From contig CM106586.1 of assembly GCA_048013815.1 (NCBI GenBank), positions 17,794,001 through 17,858,000 of the forward strand: a stretch of 64,000 nt of DNA, written 5' to 3'. Source of the DNA: Setoptus koraiensis (taxonomy: Eukaryota; Arthropoda). The position numbers and the translations under genes were made by a program. This document shows positions 33,338 through 44,045 of this stretch, piece by piece (within the stretch, counting starts at the first letter, position 1; each line of letters begins with the position of its first letter). The notes under the pieces are model-generated. The model saw only the letters and a list, made by a program, of their open reading frames with translations. It did no database searches and was not told the DNA's origin.

Positions 33338-36300
33338 TTGATTTCTATTAGTTGTGATTCATATTCGGTCGCTCGACACTGTCAAGTTGAAGATACACTA
33401 TCCAATATGATGCCACATAATTCAAGTTTAGTGCATAAATTGACAAGATTATTATTTAACGTGATATTATCATTGTTAGTTGGCACAAGTTTATCGCAAG
33501 CGAGCAACTTTTCAGAAACCAACTCATCTGCATTGCCCTATTTATTACTAGTGGCAGACAGCAATTTCAACAATGGTACCTCACTTAGGCCACCACTATC
33601 AGCACAAACAACAACAGCAGTGGCACCACCACTACCACTACCACAACCAGTAACAACAGTTTCACCATCAGCACTAGCCACTGTAAGGGCACATGAAACA
33701 TTTATCAATGTCACAACTCGCAACAATGTAACCGCAAATTCGAGCTCACTTGCCGTTCACAACGCTAATAATAATCAAAGACTTCCAACTGGTGGCGCAA
33801 CGGAGGCCCAAACATCGAGGCCTTCGCTTCCTAAAAAGGCCAACAGAGCCAAAATGAAGAATCATCAGAGTGCCAATCAAACAGTGAGCACAATGAATTT
33901 CAGGCAAAAGCAAATTGCCAGCAACTCAACATCGCCAAAGATGAAGCTTGTGCAAGCAAGCTCGAAGAATGCACCTCAGCTGCCCATCAGCAATGAGGAT
34001 ATCAACAATAATAATGCAACCTCGAGGGCATCAAGCACCAATGTTGCGGCCGACAAACTATCAACAGCGACTCATTTAGCGCCGGATATCGGCGGCTTAA
34101 TCTTGGACCGGCCAAAAACCAATGCAACAACAGCAGCAGCGCCAACAACAGTACCGTACCAAGTGAATACTGCTGATAAAAACAAGAAAGCCTCCTTGAC
34201 GCTGGCCTCAATAGAGTCGGCCAAGGCCAGAGCCAACGGGAATCACGGTCACGCGGCCCACACTGAACCTGAAATGAACCGGTTTGTTGTCACCACAGCA
34301 CCAGCACCACATTCTGGCCATTCGGCCGGACACTCGGGCCATTTGGCCGGACATTCGGGCCACTCGTCTTCGACTGAGCACAGTGGCGCTGCCAGCAAGC
34401 ATGCCACTATGCAACCCATGCAACATTATCAAGTAAAACATTTGCTAAACGTTACCCTAGATTATCCTTTAGCGGACTCTGACCTAATTTACGGTTATGT
34501 AATACCATTTATGACGGTTGTGACAGTAATAACAAACACGCTCATAGTGATAGTGTTGTCTAGGCCCGACATGCGAACTCCCACCAACATTGTGGTGATG
34601 GCCATTGCAATAACTGATGTTATTATAATGGTTATACCCGCTCCATGGTATGTGTATTTGTTTGCCATGGGCAACAAGGATGAGATATTGTATCCGCCAT
34701 TAGTGTGTTACGCCTATCAACATTCAACACGAAGCGTGTCGGAGGTGTTTTATTTTTTGTCCACCTGGTTAAATTTGTTGTTAGCTGTGCAAGATTATCT
34801 GTCGTTGTGTTGGCCGAAATTGGCAAAAAAATATTGTCAATTAAGATCGGTCATTGTACAAACAATATTATTGACACTGGTGGCCATAATGTTGAATTTG
34901 CCCCAAATGTTGAAACAATTATACAAGCCGGTGTCATTTTGGTATAATGGTCAACTGAAGCACGGCTGTCGTGCCGTTCAAGCTAAATGGTTTAAGAATC
35001 TAATTGGCCACAATGCAGCTTTATACGATGATATATTTACGGCATTCATAGTGCTGCTAGTGGACGGTGGCTCCTCTATAGCACTGATTGTGATAACCTG
35101 GCTACTGATTAGGCATTTATATCAGCAGAAACGCGAGGGTCATCGTCTGATGGAGCGCGCCAGAACCGCAAGCAGTCGACGTAGAGAGAAACAACGCCAA
35201 GAGGAATCGGAGGCCTCGGCCAAGGTTCTCATATTTGTGTTGGTGGCATTTCTAGCGGCCAAGATACCATTTACAACAATATATTCATTGTTGATTATAC
35301 AATCTCGTTGTAAGATAACTATTTTTGACAATTTAAACGACTTTCAAAAGCCCATCGCCTATACAGATCTGGTGTTTATATTGAGCTATCCGATTAATTT
35401 CACAATATTTTGTTGTTGCTCTAAGAAATTTCGTCACAAATGTTTGGAATTATTTACGCAATGCATGGAAAAAAAGAAGAGCTTTGTTGATTCGACTAAA
35501 CGATTTAGAAAGTCAATCACTAAAGTACATTGTTTGCCAGATCAAAATCACAATAATAATCGTAGCGACAGCGGAAACGGATCCGCAAGCAGCGGTAGCG
35601 GCGCCAACAATACCACAAACAATGGCCAAAATCACGTCAAATTAATCTGTGATCGCAAATTGCCGCCCGGTGTCAGTTTCAGTAGTAGCATACATGACGA
35701 TGCCGATGATCATTATTATAATGAACAATTGAATCAACAGGCAACACTGCCGCCGGACATGATGGATCCTCGTTTGGATTCATCATATGATGCCGTGTCA
35801 AAATTGAACAACAACAACAAATACAGTGTTACTTTTGACGGTGCGCCCCCTTCGCGCCACAAGCACGATGGCCACTTTCACAGTTTCAGCTTCAACTTGG
35901 GCAAGCTAGCTGGCCGCAGGGGCCGCTCTGTAGTTGAACACCAGCATGCCTATGACAACGGCAACAATGACAATGACCAATTGGATCATTTTGAATTATT
36001 CAAGAGCCTATATAAGAGCCAAGTGAAAATACAGGCCGCAAATGCGGCAACTCTCGCCGAAAAGAACAATAGAATTGATGCGGCAGCGGCAGCAGCAGCA
36101 GTGGCCAGCAGTCGGCCAATTATAACTACAACCAGCTATGACATTAGTCGGGGCAACTCGCCCAACGGCTCAACGGCCAGCAGAACACCTCACCTGAGCA
36201 ACAATAGAAACATTAGCAATAATTATAATACCAATAATATTGATACTATCGGTAATGGCAACAGTAATAACAGTATTAGTAATAACGACAACAACAACGT

Positions 36301-36799
36301 CAGCATAGGCTGCCCAGGTAGCATGGGCAGCCAATCATCTAATAGTTTGGCAACTAGAAATGGGGCCCTTATTGATACATACGACAACAACAATATTGAC
36401 ATTGATCGTCGTAACACTTACACTCACTTATATGACTATAACGCGACCGATAGCCCTACCTTGAGCGACCACTATGGCCAAACGAACAATCAGCCGCAGC
36501 CAATAGACTCGGTTAGTGCCAGTAGCAGATCCAATCTAGCAAATAGACCATCAACCACAGCGACCGCCAGCGACGGAGGTCTGACCGTGTCGTCATTGGC
36601 TGGCCGCCGCCGGGACAAGCAGTCACGCAAGGCATTTGCCAAGTCGGCGGGGGCCTCGCCCAGTATCAGCCATCAGCACCTTGAGTTGTCTAGCTCTAAA
36701 ATATCCTTGTTGCCCACTGCCACCGCTCTATTGGCCGACATAATGAAGGGCACCCTATTGGCGCCCAATTCGGAACTAGGCCCCGCTGGCCGCAAGTAG
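33338..36799 (+). CDS. Sex peptide receptor/myoinhibitory peptide receptor-like GPCR with altered DRY motif
   Basis: The 1153-residue single-exon rhodopsin-class GPCR has a signal-like segment near residues 32-55 after MMPHNSS, so the true start may be Met24 or Met25 (33407/33410). A Thr/Asn/Ser-rich N-terminus with many N-glycosylation sites precedes TM1 at about 385. Seen: ITNTLIVIVLS (TM1), RTPTNIVVMAIAITD (TM2, Asp427), PAPWYVYLF, CYAYQH, STWLNLLLAVQDYLSLC (TM3), KIPF (TM6) and LSYPINFTIFC (TM7). This pattern, especially TPTNxVxMxxAxxD, PAP and SYPINF, is that of SPR/MIP receptors. At the DRY site the family has QRY; here it reads QDY (Asp486). A basic third loop and a 470-residue disordered tail follow. 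Surface neuropeptide receptor is inferred; ligand unknown. Confidence 0.78.
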   Translation: MISISCDSYSVARHCQVEDTLSNMMPHNSSLVHKLTRLLFNVILSLLVGTSLSQASNFSETNSSALPYLLLVADSNFNNGTSLRPPLSAQTTTAVAPPLPLPQPVTTVSPSALATVRAHETFINVTTRNNVTANSSSLAVHNANNNQRLPTGGATEAQTSRPSLPKKANRAKMKNHQSANQTVSTMNFRQKQIASNSTSPKMKLVQASSKNAPQLPISNEDINNNNATSRASSTNVAADKLSTATHLAPDIGGLILDRPKTNATTAAAPTTVPYQVNTADKNKKASLTLASIESAKARANGNHGHAAHTEPEMNRFVVTTAPAPHSGHSAGHSGHLAGHSGHSSSTEHSGAASKHATMQPMQHYQVKHLLNVTLDYPLADSDLIYGYVIPFMTVVTVITNTLIVIVLSRPDMRTPTNIVVMAIAITDVIIMVIPAPWYVYLFAMGNKDEILYPPLVCYAYQHSTRSVSEVFYFLSTWLNLLLAVQDYLSLCWPKLAKKYCQLRSVIVQTILLTLVAIMLNLPQMLKQLYKPVSFWYNGQLKHGCRAVQAKWFKNLIGHNAALYDDIFTAFIVLLVDGGSSIALIVITWLLIRHLYQQKREGHRLMERARTASSRRREKQRQEESEASAKVLIFVLVAFLAAKIPFTTIYSLLIIQSRCKITIFDNLNDFQKPIAYTDLVFILSYPINFTIFCCCSKKFRHKCLELFTQCMEKKKSFVDSTKRFRKSITKVHCLPDQNHNNNRSDSGNGSASSGSGANNTTNNGQNHVKLICDRKLPPGVSFSSSIHDDADDHYYNEQLNQQATLPPDMMDPRLDSSYDAVSKLNNNNKYSVTFDGAPPSRHKHDGHFHSFSFNLGKLAGRRGRSVVEHQHAYDNGNNDNDQLDHFELFKSLYKSQVKIQAANAATLAEKNNRIDAAAAAAAVASSRPIITTTSYDISRGNSPNGSTASRTPHLSNNRNISNNYNTNNIDTIGNGNSNNSISNNDNNNVSIGCPGSMGSQSSNSLATRNGALIDTYDNNNIDIDRRNTYTHLYDYNATDSPTLSDHYGQTNNQPQPIDSVSASSRSNLANRPSTTATASDGGLTVSSLAGRRRDKQSRKAFAKSAGASPSISHQHLELSSSKISLLPTATALLADIMKGTLLAPNSELGPAGRK

Positions 36800-37223
36800 A
36801 CACAAAATAACAAAATTGAGTGCAACATCATCATCATTGATGGCAAGACACGAGACAAACACAAGCAAACAATGTCGTTGTGGCGTTGTTATTACTTAGG
36901 GAACAAGCGAACGAGATACGAATGAACACACAATTGAATTGTATAAATAAACGACGCGGAGGATAACATGGAACAGCGCACACACAATATAATGATATAA
37001 TAACAAGTGAAATGATTATTATCTAAAGTCACAATAGACCTAGAGTGATGAGAGAAAGAGGAAATGTTTTTGTTGTTAGATGGCAGCGATACCGTTGAAT
37101 GAGCAAGTTGATTATTGTTGTTTAACACGCTAGCTGTTGCTATTGGCGTGTTGCTGTTGTTGGCACCGTTGATGATGATACAATAGTAATAATAGTAATA
37201 ATAAAATCATTGTTGTTTTACAG
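36800..37223. other. Convergent intergenic stretch between GPCR and homeobox gene
   Basis: Holds both 3' UTRs. A TAATAATAGTAATAATAA-type AT triplet run lies at about 37183-37205. No gene seen. Confidence 0.5.
36946..36951 (+). promoter_or_regulatory. Candidate polyadenylation signal of the GPCR gene
   Basis: AATAAA lies 147 bases after the GPCR stop, in the 424-bp convergent interval shared with the homeobox gene. Confidence 0.5.
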
Positions 37224-38051
37224 TTAAAACGAATTGGCGGCCTCTATAGGCAAATGATGAGGATGTACACTAGTAGCAGTATGAAGACGATGATAGGGCT
37301 GGTAGTGATCGGGAAATTGGTTTTGCTCGTGTTGTGTCAAAGGTTGTGGTTGTTGCGGCTGCTGCTGGACACCATCAAAATGATTATATGAAGGATGGTG
37401 GTGGTTGTGGTGGGCACCAGACTGATATTGATGCTGATTTGTCGAAAATTGATTCTGATTTTGTTCCAATGCTGGCGCCGATAATGGCGGTGTTGTTGTC
37501 GATGTTGGTGTTGTTGGATCTGGCTGTGGCTCAATTGGTGATTGTGGCTGCTGTTGTGCACTGCCATCTATAAAGGCATGATAAGATTGATGGTGATGAT
37601 TGAGATGAATATGTTGGGGCGCTACTGAAGAGTAGTGTTGATGACGTTGTGAAAGACCGACATGATCAACGCCATCGGCATAAGGATGGTGGTGTTGTGG
37701 TAGTTGCTGTTGTTGTTGTGGTTGTAGTTGCAGCTGTTGTTGTTGTTGTTGCAGTTGAAGCTGTTGTTGTATTTGGTTGCATTCCTGATTTTGCAGCGGA
37801 AAAGTAGGTGGTTGTTGTTGTTGATGATGGTGGAGGTGGTGGTGATGCGGATGGTCCTGCTGACGGCCTCGTTTCCGGTATTTGGCCCGCCTGTTTTGGA
37901 ACCAAACCTGAATTCTGTTTGCGGCCAACTTGGTCATGCGAGATAATCTATTGCGAGCACTTGCATCAGGATAATGACCCTCCTCGAAGGCTCGTTCTAA
38001 TATATCTAATTGTTGATGAGTGAAAGTAGTGCGATGTCGCTTAGGCAACAT
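37224..38051 (-). CDS. PRD-class (paired-like, Q50) homeobox transcription factor
   Basis: 275 residues. The homeodomain fills residues 3-62: [20 protein letters not shown], then [12 protein letters not shown], and [19 protein letters not shown] with Trp48, Gln50, Asn51 and Arg53 in place. The YPD motif and Gln50 place it in the PRD class without a Ser50 paired-type residue. The family within the class is not clear; divergence in helix 2 ([16 protein letters not shown]) is notable. The rest is His/Gln/Pro-rich, typical of arthropod activation regions. The homeodomain begins only two residues after the Met. The seven codons before the ATG are open back to an AG at TATCAG, so an upstream exon adding an N-terminus is possible. 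Nuclear DNA-binding regulator; targets unknown. Confidence 0.85.
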   Translation of the reverse strand: MLPKRHRTTFTHQQLDILERAFEEGHYPDASARNRLSRMTKLAANRIQVWFQNRRAKYRKRGRQQDHPHHHHLHHHQQQQPPTFPLQNQECNQIQQQLQLQQQQQQLQLQPQQQQQLPQHHHPYADGVDHVGLSQRHQHYSSVAPQHIHLNHHHQSYHAFIDGSAQQQPQSPIEPQPDPTTPTSTTTPPLSAPALEQNQNQFSTNQHQYQSGAHHNHHHPSYNHFDGVQQQPQQPQPLTQHEQNQFPDHYQPYHRLHTATSVHPHHLPIEAANSF

Positions 38052-39813
38052 TCTCTCTTTCTCTCTTCTTAACTGATATCACGTCTACTATCAATGTATT
38101 ATGCTTGCGGTGGGTATATTAGTGTCTCTAATGTGTCGATTGTTGTTTGAAACTTTATAATAGTTGTTGCTGAGCTGGCTTTCGAACGATCAGATTGACG
38201 CTGTTGATCGTGGATGTTGTTCAAATGGGTTGTTGTTGTTGTTGGTGCTGCTGTTGTATAGTAATAGTGACAGTGATGTCTATGTTGCGGCGAAAATCAC
38301 AAGACGTCGACATGCGACGACGAAACAATCGCCACTAGTTTAATCACTGACTGATACATTAATTGTGTTGATACAGCTATCTCGGTTTCAAACTCTCTGG
38401 CATACACAGTTGTCTGTTGTTACTTGCGATGATCAAGTGTCGATGATTCAAGTCCAGTTGTTGGAACAAGAAGATTATTCAATTTAAGCTCTCAACTTTG
38501 TACTGTCAGCCGAGAGAGAGAGAGAGAGAGAGAGCTGATCCACAAATATTCATCGCATCGACCATGTATCTGTCTGACTGGTTGTTTTGTGGCTCAAACT
38601 AACAAAATCAGCACTTTTACAATTTTTCTTCGTTGTTTTTCCTTACTGATGATAACGCGCTATAGACACTTGATATATACAGACATCAATAGCAACAACA
38701 ACAACAACAGCAACAACAGCATATGAAGAAACAACTTTACAACTATCACTACCACTGACTATACAAGCTCCATGTATATATTTGAAGTCTAGATATGATA
38801 CGCCACCTTCACCCCTTCTTGTTCTACTGACACACATGTGTCCTTCTGTTTCTGGTTATATTCAACAGAACATTAGAATAGACACACACAGTGATATGGT
38901 CTTTGAGCCCAGGGGTTATACAGGAGAAGCAAGAGAAGTCGAAGAGAAAGAGACGACGACGAATATTTTATTATCTTCTTGTTGGCGGTCTCTCTCCCCC
39001 AGTTAGATCAAGAGACGCACGACAGTAGACCGGACCAACCGAACAACGAGATCATCATTTGAGGTGGCGGAAAGCTTTTCCTTCAAACAGCGTCCACTCT
39101 CTTTCTTCTTTCTATATAAAGAGAGATGGATATAGATATATGTTTCTATCCAGTGAACTTGAACCCGACACTCTCGGCGACCATTCTTCTACGCGACAAC
39201 AATTATTGATCAGAGACTCCAAGAGAATATGGTCAATAATTTATACATGCGCTTCATGCGGCGACCAGTAGATTTCGCTTCTTCAAATAGCGCCGTGGCC
39301 TATATGAGCCAGTGTATTGTCATCAATGATAATCATCATATTTTATGACCATAACTGTATTGTTGCCGACAAAGTTGCCGACTGTCGCCCCATGCGAACT
39401 AGCGCTTGCTTTCAATTTCACAACAATTACAACTTTTATAACGCACACAAGACCCGCGCTACATCACGTGTTGCAGTAAATGGTGTCATTGAACCTGTCG
39501 CGCGAGCAAATTCATCGGTGCAAACCAAGGTACACTAATTAGCAAGTATAGATTGTATTTGCATATAGCGTTGGTGGATGCCACCACTACAACAACAACT
39601 GTTCAGCATCTTTACTCGCTCACTGTTGTTGCTGGGCAAATTTCCTATCGCATGCGGAGGTCCGTCGTGATAGACATTGTTGGCATCAACAATAGTCGGG
39701 CTACATTATGTAAAGTAAAATCACACAACAGAGTGAAAATTCTGGCAGATATTCTAGGGGATTTTATTATACGTTTTGCAAGTTTCTCTGTTGTGCAGTC
39801 CAGCCTGCACCAA
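38052..39813. other. Upstream region of the homeobox gene, no further gene seen
   Basis: 1.76 kb with GTT/CAA-rich stretches, a (GA)n tract at about 38513-38535 and CAA/CAG runs near 38690-38722. It probably contains the homeobox promoter and any missing 5' exon; I cannot identify either. Confidence 0.5.
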
Positions 39814-40275
39814 TCAGTACCAATCTTCCTTCATTCTTTTGAGCATTGACCTATGTCGTTTTTGTCGTAATCTCTCCTCTGAGGCTTTCTCCAATCGCGC
39901 CCTCATGGATTCTATTGTTTCTTGTGAGAGGCTCGATGACGGCGGGGGCTGCTCCGCCTCTGATATGTAACACCTCAATTTGTCCATGCAATCAGCCAAG
40001 TTCAAGGTTTGAGTTCTTGTCTTGTCCGATCGTATAATTATAAAGCCGTCTTTATTTATCCTTGTTTTGTGTATTTCGGCCAATCTTGATTTGGTATCCT
40101 CGGGCAGCCATTCGGCAGTTTTCAAATGGAAGGACACACTGACTTTTGAGTTGGTCGTGTTCACATGCTGTCCTCCTGGTCCGCTAGATCGACATGAATC
40201 CACTATAAGTTTCTTTATGGGTATGATGCCATCGAATCGTTTAATCGATTTTGCTGCCATATTTGCTGCTTGCAT
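39814..40275 (-). CDS. ICT1: Mitoribosomal peptidyl-tRNA hydrolase ICT1/MRPL58 homologue
   Basis: 153 residues. Seen: DSCRSSGPGGQHVNTTNSKV with the catalytic GGQ at 34-36, VSFHLKTAEWLPEDTKSRL, NLADCMDKLR, and a basic C-terminal extension ending RLRQKRHRSMLKRMK that matches the ICT1 tail which enters the empty mRNA channel. This pattern separates it from codon-reading RF1/RF2, which have PxT/SPF domains. Known: ICT1 is part of the large mitoribosomal subunit and frees stalled peptides without a stop codon. Only about 20 residues precede the domain, versus about 60 in human, and the frame is closed by TAA just upstream, so either the targeting signal is very short or an upstream exon has been missed. 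Confidence 0.88.
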   Translation of the reverse strand: MQAANMAAKSIKRFDGIIPIKKLIVDSCRSSGPGGQHVNTTNSKVSVSFHLKTAEWLPEDTKSRLAEIHKTRINKDGFIIIRSDKTRTQTLNLADCMDKLRCYISEAEQPPPSSSLSQETIESMRARLEKASEERLRQKRHRSMLKRMKEDWY

Positions 40276-40736
40276 AATTTATCACATTGATGGCTAGATC
40301 CCCGCAAACGCGAATGGATAAAGATGCGAATATCATGCACGTTTTCGATGTCTTGACGTTTTTTTTTCAGCGGCAAAATTGAATCTTGTTGTGAAAACAA
40401 TTATAGCGGGGCCCCTCCCAATCATCCTGGAAAGAGAAAAAACCACGAAGAAGAGACTGTTAAATAAAAATAGTATTGTTGCAACAAAAATTTGCTCAAT
40501 CAATACGCTCAATATACGAGATTTCTGGCCTGACTCCAATTCCTCAACTCCTTCACCCCCTATTCGCCACATCTTAAATTCTCACCACGCCCGCATATAT
40601 ATGGATTAATAATGCATAACAACCAATGTATCAGATGGCAGAATGAACAAGAGAGTATATTTTTATGTTTGGGGGCTGTTTTAGTTTAATTGAGGTTAGT
40701 TTTAGGTTTATATGTATAGGATATAAGCTTTACGAA
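40276..40736. other. Intergenic stretch between ICT1 and the RGG protein gene
   Basis: 461 bases. Short frames on both strands show no recognisable motif. It should contain the ICT1 promoter and the 3' UTR of the RGG protein gene. Confidence 0.45.
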
Positions 40737-41756
40737 CTACGGTGCGAGCGATGGAAACATGAGATTGTCTTTGAAATTTGGTATCGGTTTCTGGTGTCGT
40801 CTATCGTCTTCTCTCGGTCGACGCTCTTCTCCATTCATGCGTGCTCCTCTTCCACCACGACCACCAAATCCTCCTCGTCCGCGTCTCATTGGTGGCCTTC
40901 CATCCGGTGGCCCTTTGGGGGCATCAGTAGGAGCTTCAGGTGCAACATCCTTACGCTCGCCATCCTCTCTTCGTCCTCGACCAGCAAAAGTGGGTCGGCC
41001 GCGAGTGCCTCTTGAAGGGCGCCTCCTATACTTGGGTGCAGATGGTTTGGTGGGTAGTTCATCATTGTTATTGGTGTTATCTGCTCCCGATTGCGACTTA
41101 TTCTCATTAAATGACGATTGATGCTTTCTGTTGGCAGTATTAACATTGTCCAATGGGCCTGAATTGATAGTTTGTAGACCTTTTGGTGTGTTAGTGTGTG
41201 ATTTGTTGTTGTTGTTGTTTGAGTTATCTGCTCCCGATTGCGACTTATTCTCATTATATGACGATTGATATTTTCTGTTGGCAGTATTATCATTGTTCAA
41301 GGAGCCTGAATTGATAGTTTGTTGGCCCTTGGGTGTGTTGGTGTGTGATTTGTTGTTGGTGCTTGAGTTGATTTTATCATGAGCCAGTGTATTATTGTTA
41401 GTTCTTTTGTTGAAATCGATCGATTGTTGCTGAGGATTTGTTGTCTTTTGCGATTGATTATTATTAACATGACTTTTCTTAGTATTTTGCTGCGATTGAT
41501 TGCTCTGGTGAGAATTTAATTGTTTGTCAGACATTACATCATGCTGTTTCTTGTTATTGTTTACATTTGATTTGTGATGATGTTGTTGCTTACTGATTTG
41601 ATGATTATTAGCAGTTAAAAGATTGTTATTATGAACTGATTTAATATGGGTGCTGTTCAAATGTGCCAATTTGATATTTCCATCATCTGTTGTGTCATCC
41701 AAGAAAGCGTAGCGATTCTTGACGCCAATACCATAGGAAACCGGTGCAGCAGCCAT
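40737..41756 (-). CDS. RGG-rich RNA-binding protein, possibly vig/SERBP1 (HABP4 family)
   Basis: 339 residues, single exon. The N-terminus MAAAPVSYGIGVKNRYAFLD resembles the YGIGVxNRYxLFLDD start of arthropod vig/SERBP1-type proteins. The middle is Asn/Gln/Ser/Lys-rich and contains a 49-residue tandem duplication. The C-terminal part has Arg/Gly motifs (RRGRGGFGGRGGRGAR) and ends PIPNFKDNLMFPSLAP, like the FPSL ends of the same group. Known: SERBP1/vig proteins bind mRNA and dormant 80S ribosomes. The central HABP4 block is not clearly visible, so the family call is tentative; 'RGG-box RNA-binding protein' is the safe description. Confidence 0.5.
   Translation of the reverse strand: MAAAPVSYGIGVKNRYAFLDDTTDDGNIKLAHLNSTHIKSVHNNNLLTANNHQISKQQHHHKSNVNNNKKQHDVMSDKQLNSHQSNQSQQNTKKSHVNNNQSQKTTNPQQQSIDFNKRTNNNTLAHDKINSSTNNKSHTNTPKGQQTINSGSLNNDNTANRKYQSSYNENKSQSGADNSNNNNNKSHTNTPKGLQTINSGPLDNVNTANRKHQSSFNENKSQSGADNTNNNDELPTKPSAPKYRRRPSRGTRGRPTFAGRGRREDGERKDVAPEAPTDAPKGPPDGRPPMRRGRGGFGGRGGRGARMNGEERRPREDDRRHQKPIPNFKDNLMFPSLAP
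41060..41352 (-). repeat. 147-bp tandem duplication inside the RGG protein gene
   Basis: Two copies with a 147-base period (49 codons), e.g. CTGCTCCCGATTGCGACTTA starts at 41081 and again at 41228. Each copy encodes KSHTNTPKG, QTINSG, NTANRK and NENKSQSGAD. Differences are mostly single substitutions, so the duplication is recent. Confidence 0.9.
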
Positions 41757-44014
41757 TTCGGTCGTATGTCCTAGGGGCCTAATGTGGTGCTACTACAATA
41801 CAATAAAATAATAAGAGCTTTTAAATAATATCCGCTTTAGTATATCTAAAATGGTGGCGCATCTGGTGGCATGATAATGGTGCCTAATCGATGCTCGACG
41901 TTCCAGTCTGCTATATGTTCAATTCGAATCGCTCAGAATCGCATGCTTCCGAATCTGAGGGTTCGGTTGTAAGAGTTGCAGCCTCACAAACACACATGCA
42001 CCATACACACACACTCCCTGAGGCTGAGAACGCACCACCATAGCCTCATTCAGGCCTTTAAAACTATCCATCCACAAGCGCACGCACACACACACACACT
42101 CACACACACATGCATCACTAAAGGGTGGTGCATGGTGCACCACACTGTATACAGGGTGAAAACGGATGCACCAAACCCCTGTGTGTAAGAAACACAAAGA
42201 CACACGCTTAGTACGCGCCTTCCGCTGCAGGGGTCGCCCTCGTTTTCGAATCAGATCCTCTTGACGACACGTTCCAGCAAGCAATCGAATCGAAACGGTC
42301 CCCACTCACATGAACATGAGATGCGCTTGTATTATAGCGAGATACATGGCAAATCAGGGATTGCACACACTCATTTAATCGACTGCTGGCCCTATACGTT
42401 GGCTCCCTCTATGCATCGCCAGCGACTCAATAAATGGTGCGTCTATTTTCGAGCGCGCAGATGAATAACGCTGCAGCACAGCAGCAATAAAGAACAGAAA
42501 TTGATGGAGTACAATTTGTGCATTTCCATCTATTCTTCAATGTTGAGTTGCTGCACCGCACTCTCACTGAAGCACATCAACGTGCAGCACAAAAGTGCAA
42601 CTTTTTGCCGCTCGTCGCGTTCCACACTGAACATGTCATTGTGGAAGGCGGCAGCGTAGCACATTCGTTCTTGTGCAATTCGTGGTGCACGCTGCACCAC
42701 CCTGTGTGTGTGTGTGCATAGGTTTTGGGGATATTGGTTGGTGTCTCGTGAGTGTTTGTGTTGAATTCTGCAGTGTGTGGGGTTTTTCAATCGCGCTCGT
42801 GCCACGGGCGACAATGTCATGGCTATCGACGCGACGCGCTCAATGCCAAACAATCCTACAGGCTGTAGGCTACAGCAGCAGGGTATTCCAGTGCACAATC
42901 AATGGTAGTGGCAGTAGTTACCCCAGTGCATATTAAAATGTTGCATTTTTTAATTGGTTCATTTTTCATCCGCTCGTCCATATGCTAATGAGCGCTGTAA
43001 GTGAGTGAGGCACGTCAAGACGCGACTTGTCACAGCTTCGATCGATATCACTATCTGCCAACAGAGAGCGCCCAGTTGCCTCAGAACGCTGCTCACCATC
43101 ACTGCGAGAGAGCAATGAAGCGCCGACCTTGTAGACTTTTCCCCCAACTCACTGTCAGTTCGTGGCTGCACCGAACGCATGATCATGTCAGTGCAAGATG
43201 ATGTCTTTCATGGTGCGACAATATCTCTGTCAATGGCTATCAAACAACACTGCTATAAAATGTGTACGAGTTTTCATTGCACGGGGGTAAACAATGCTAT
43301 TGTTGCACCTTGTTAGCTCCGAGATCGTATTTATTTGCACGATCATTGTGAGCGTTTCATTGTAATCGGATTTCGTGGAATAACTTTTATGCAGGGACAA
43401 CAACTAACAAATCGGATCTCTCACAATGTCAGAGACATTACTCTGTGGTGCTGCTTTGTGCGCAAGGCGGCGCCACAATACACTCTTTCTACTGGGGACT
43501 TATAACTGATTAATTTTGTTAGATTATATATTGTGCAGTGATAGCGACACGCACAAATAACGACAACAGAGTGCATGCAGCGTCCAGTGCATTTTTTCTC
43601 TGTTCGTTCCGGGAAAGTGGTCCTTTGAAGGGCGAACAAAATCCACGAGGGGAGCTGATGACGTTCGAAAATGTACACCAAAGCGCCAAGTGTCTTGCTT
43701 GCCGTTTCTCTTTTTGCTAACGATGCGAGTTACAATTTTGCTCTCCTACCCAACACCAGATGCAACACTGGTGGTGATCTCACAGTTGTCAGGCGCCCAT
43801 TAGTTTGTCCATCGGCGTCTGGCGGTGACCCGACAACGATCGTAACAACTTGGTTCGCCTAAACTAACGAGTTGTAAGTCCGACTCTCTGCACTAACAAC
43901 TGTAAAATGCTTTGTTGAACTGGCTGACTTTGTCTCATTTTGTTCATCCATTCATTGGTGCTGTACTGCTGCAGACGATTAACATTTCTCGACTTGCCCA
44001 TCTCTGCCGTTGTT

Positions 44015-44045
<31 letters not shown>

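Noticed and set aside
40333..40572. 79-residue frame upstream of ICT1
   Set aside because: One hydrophobic stretch only; no homology I recognise and it crosses the expected ICT1 promoter.
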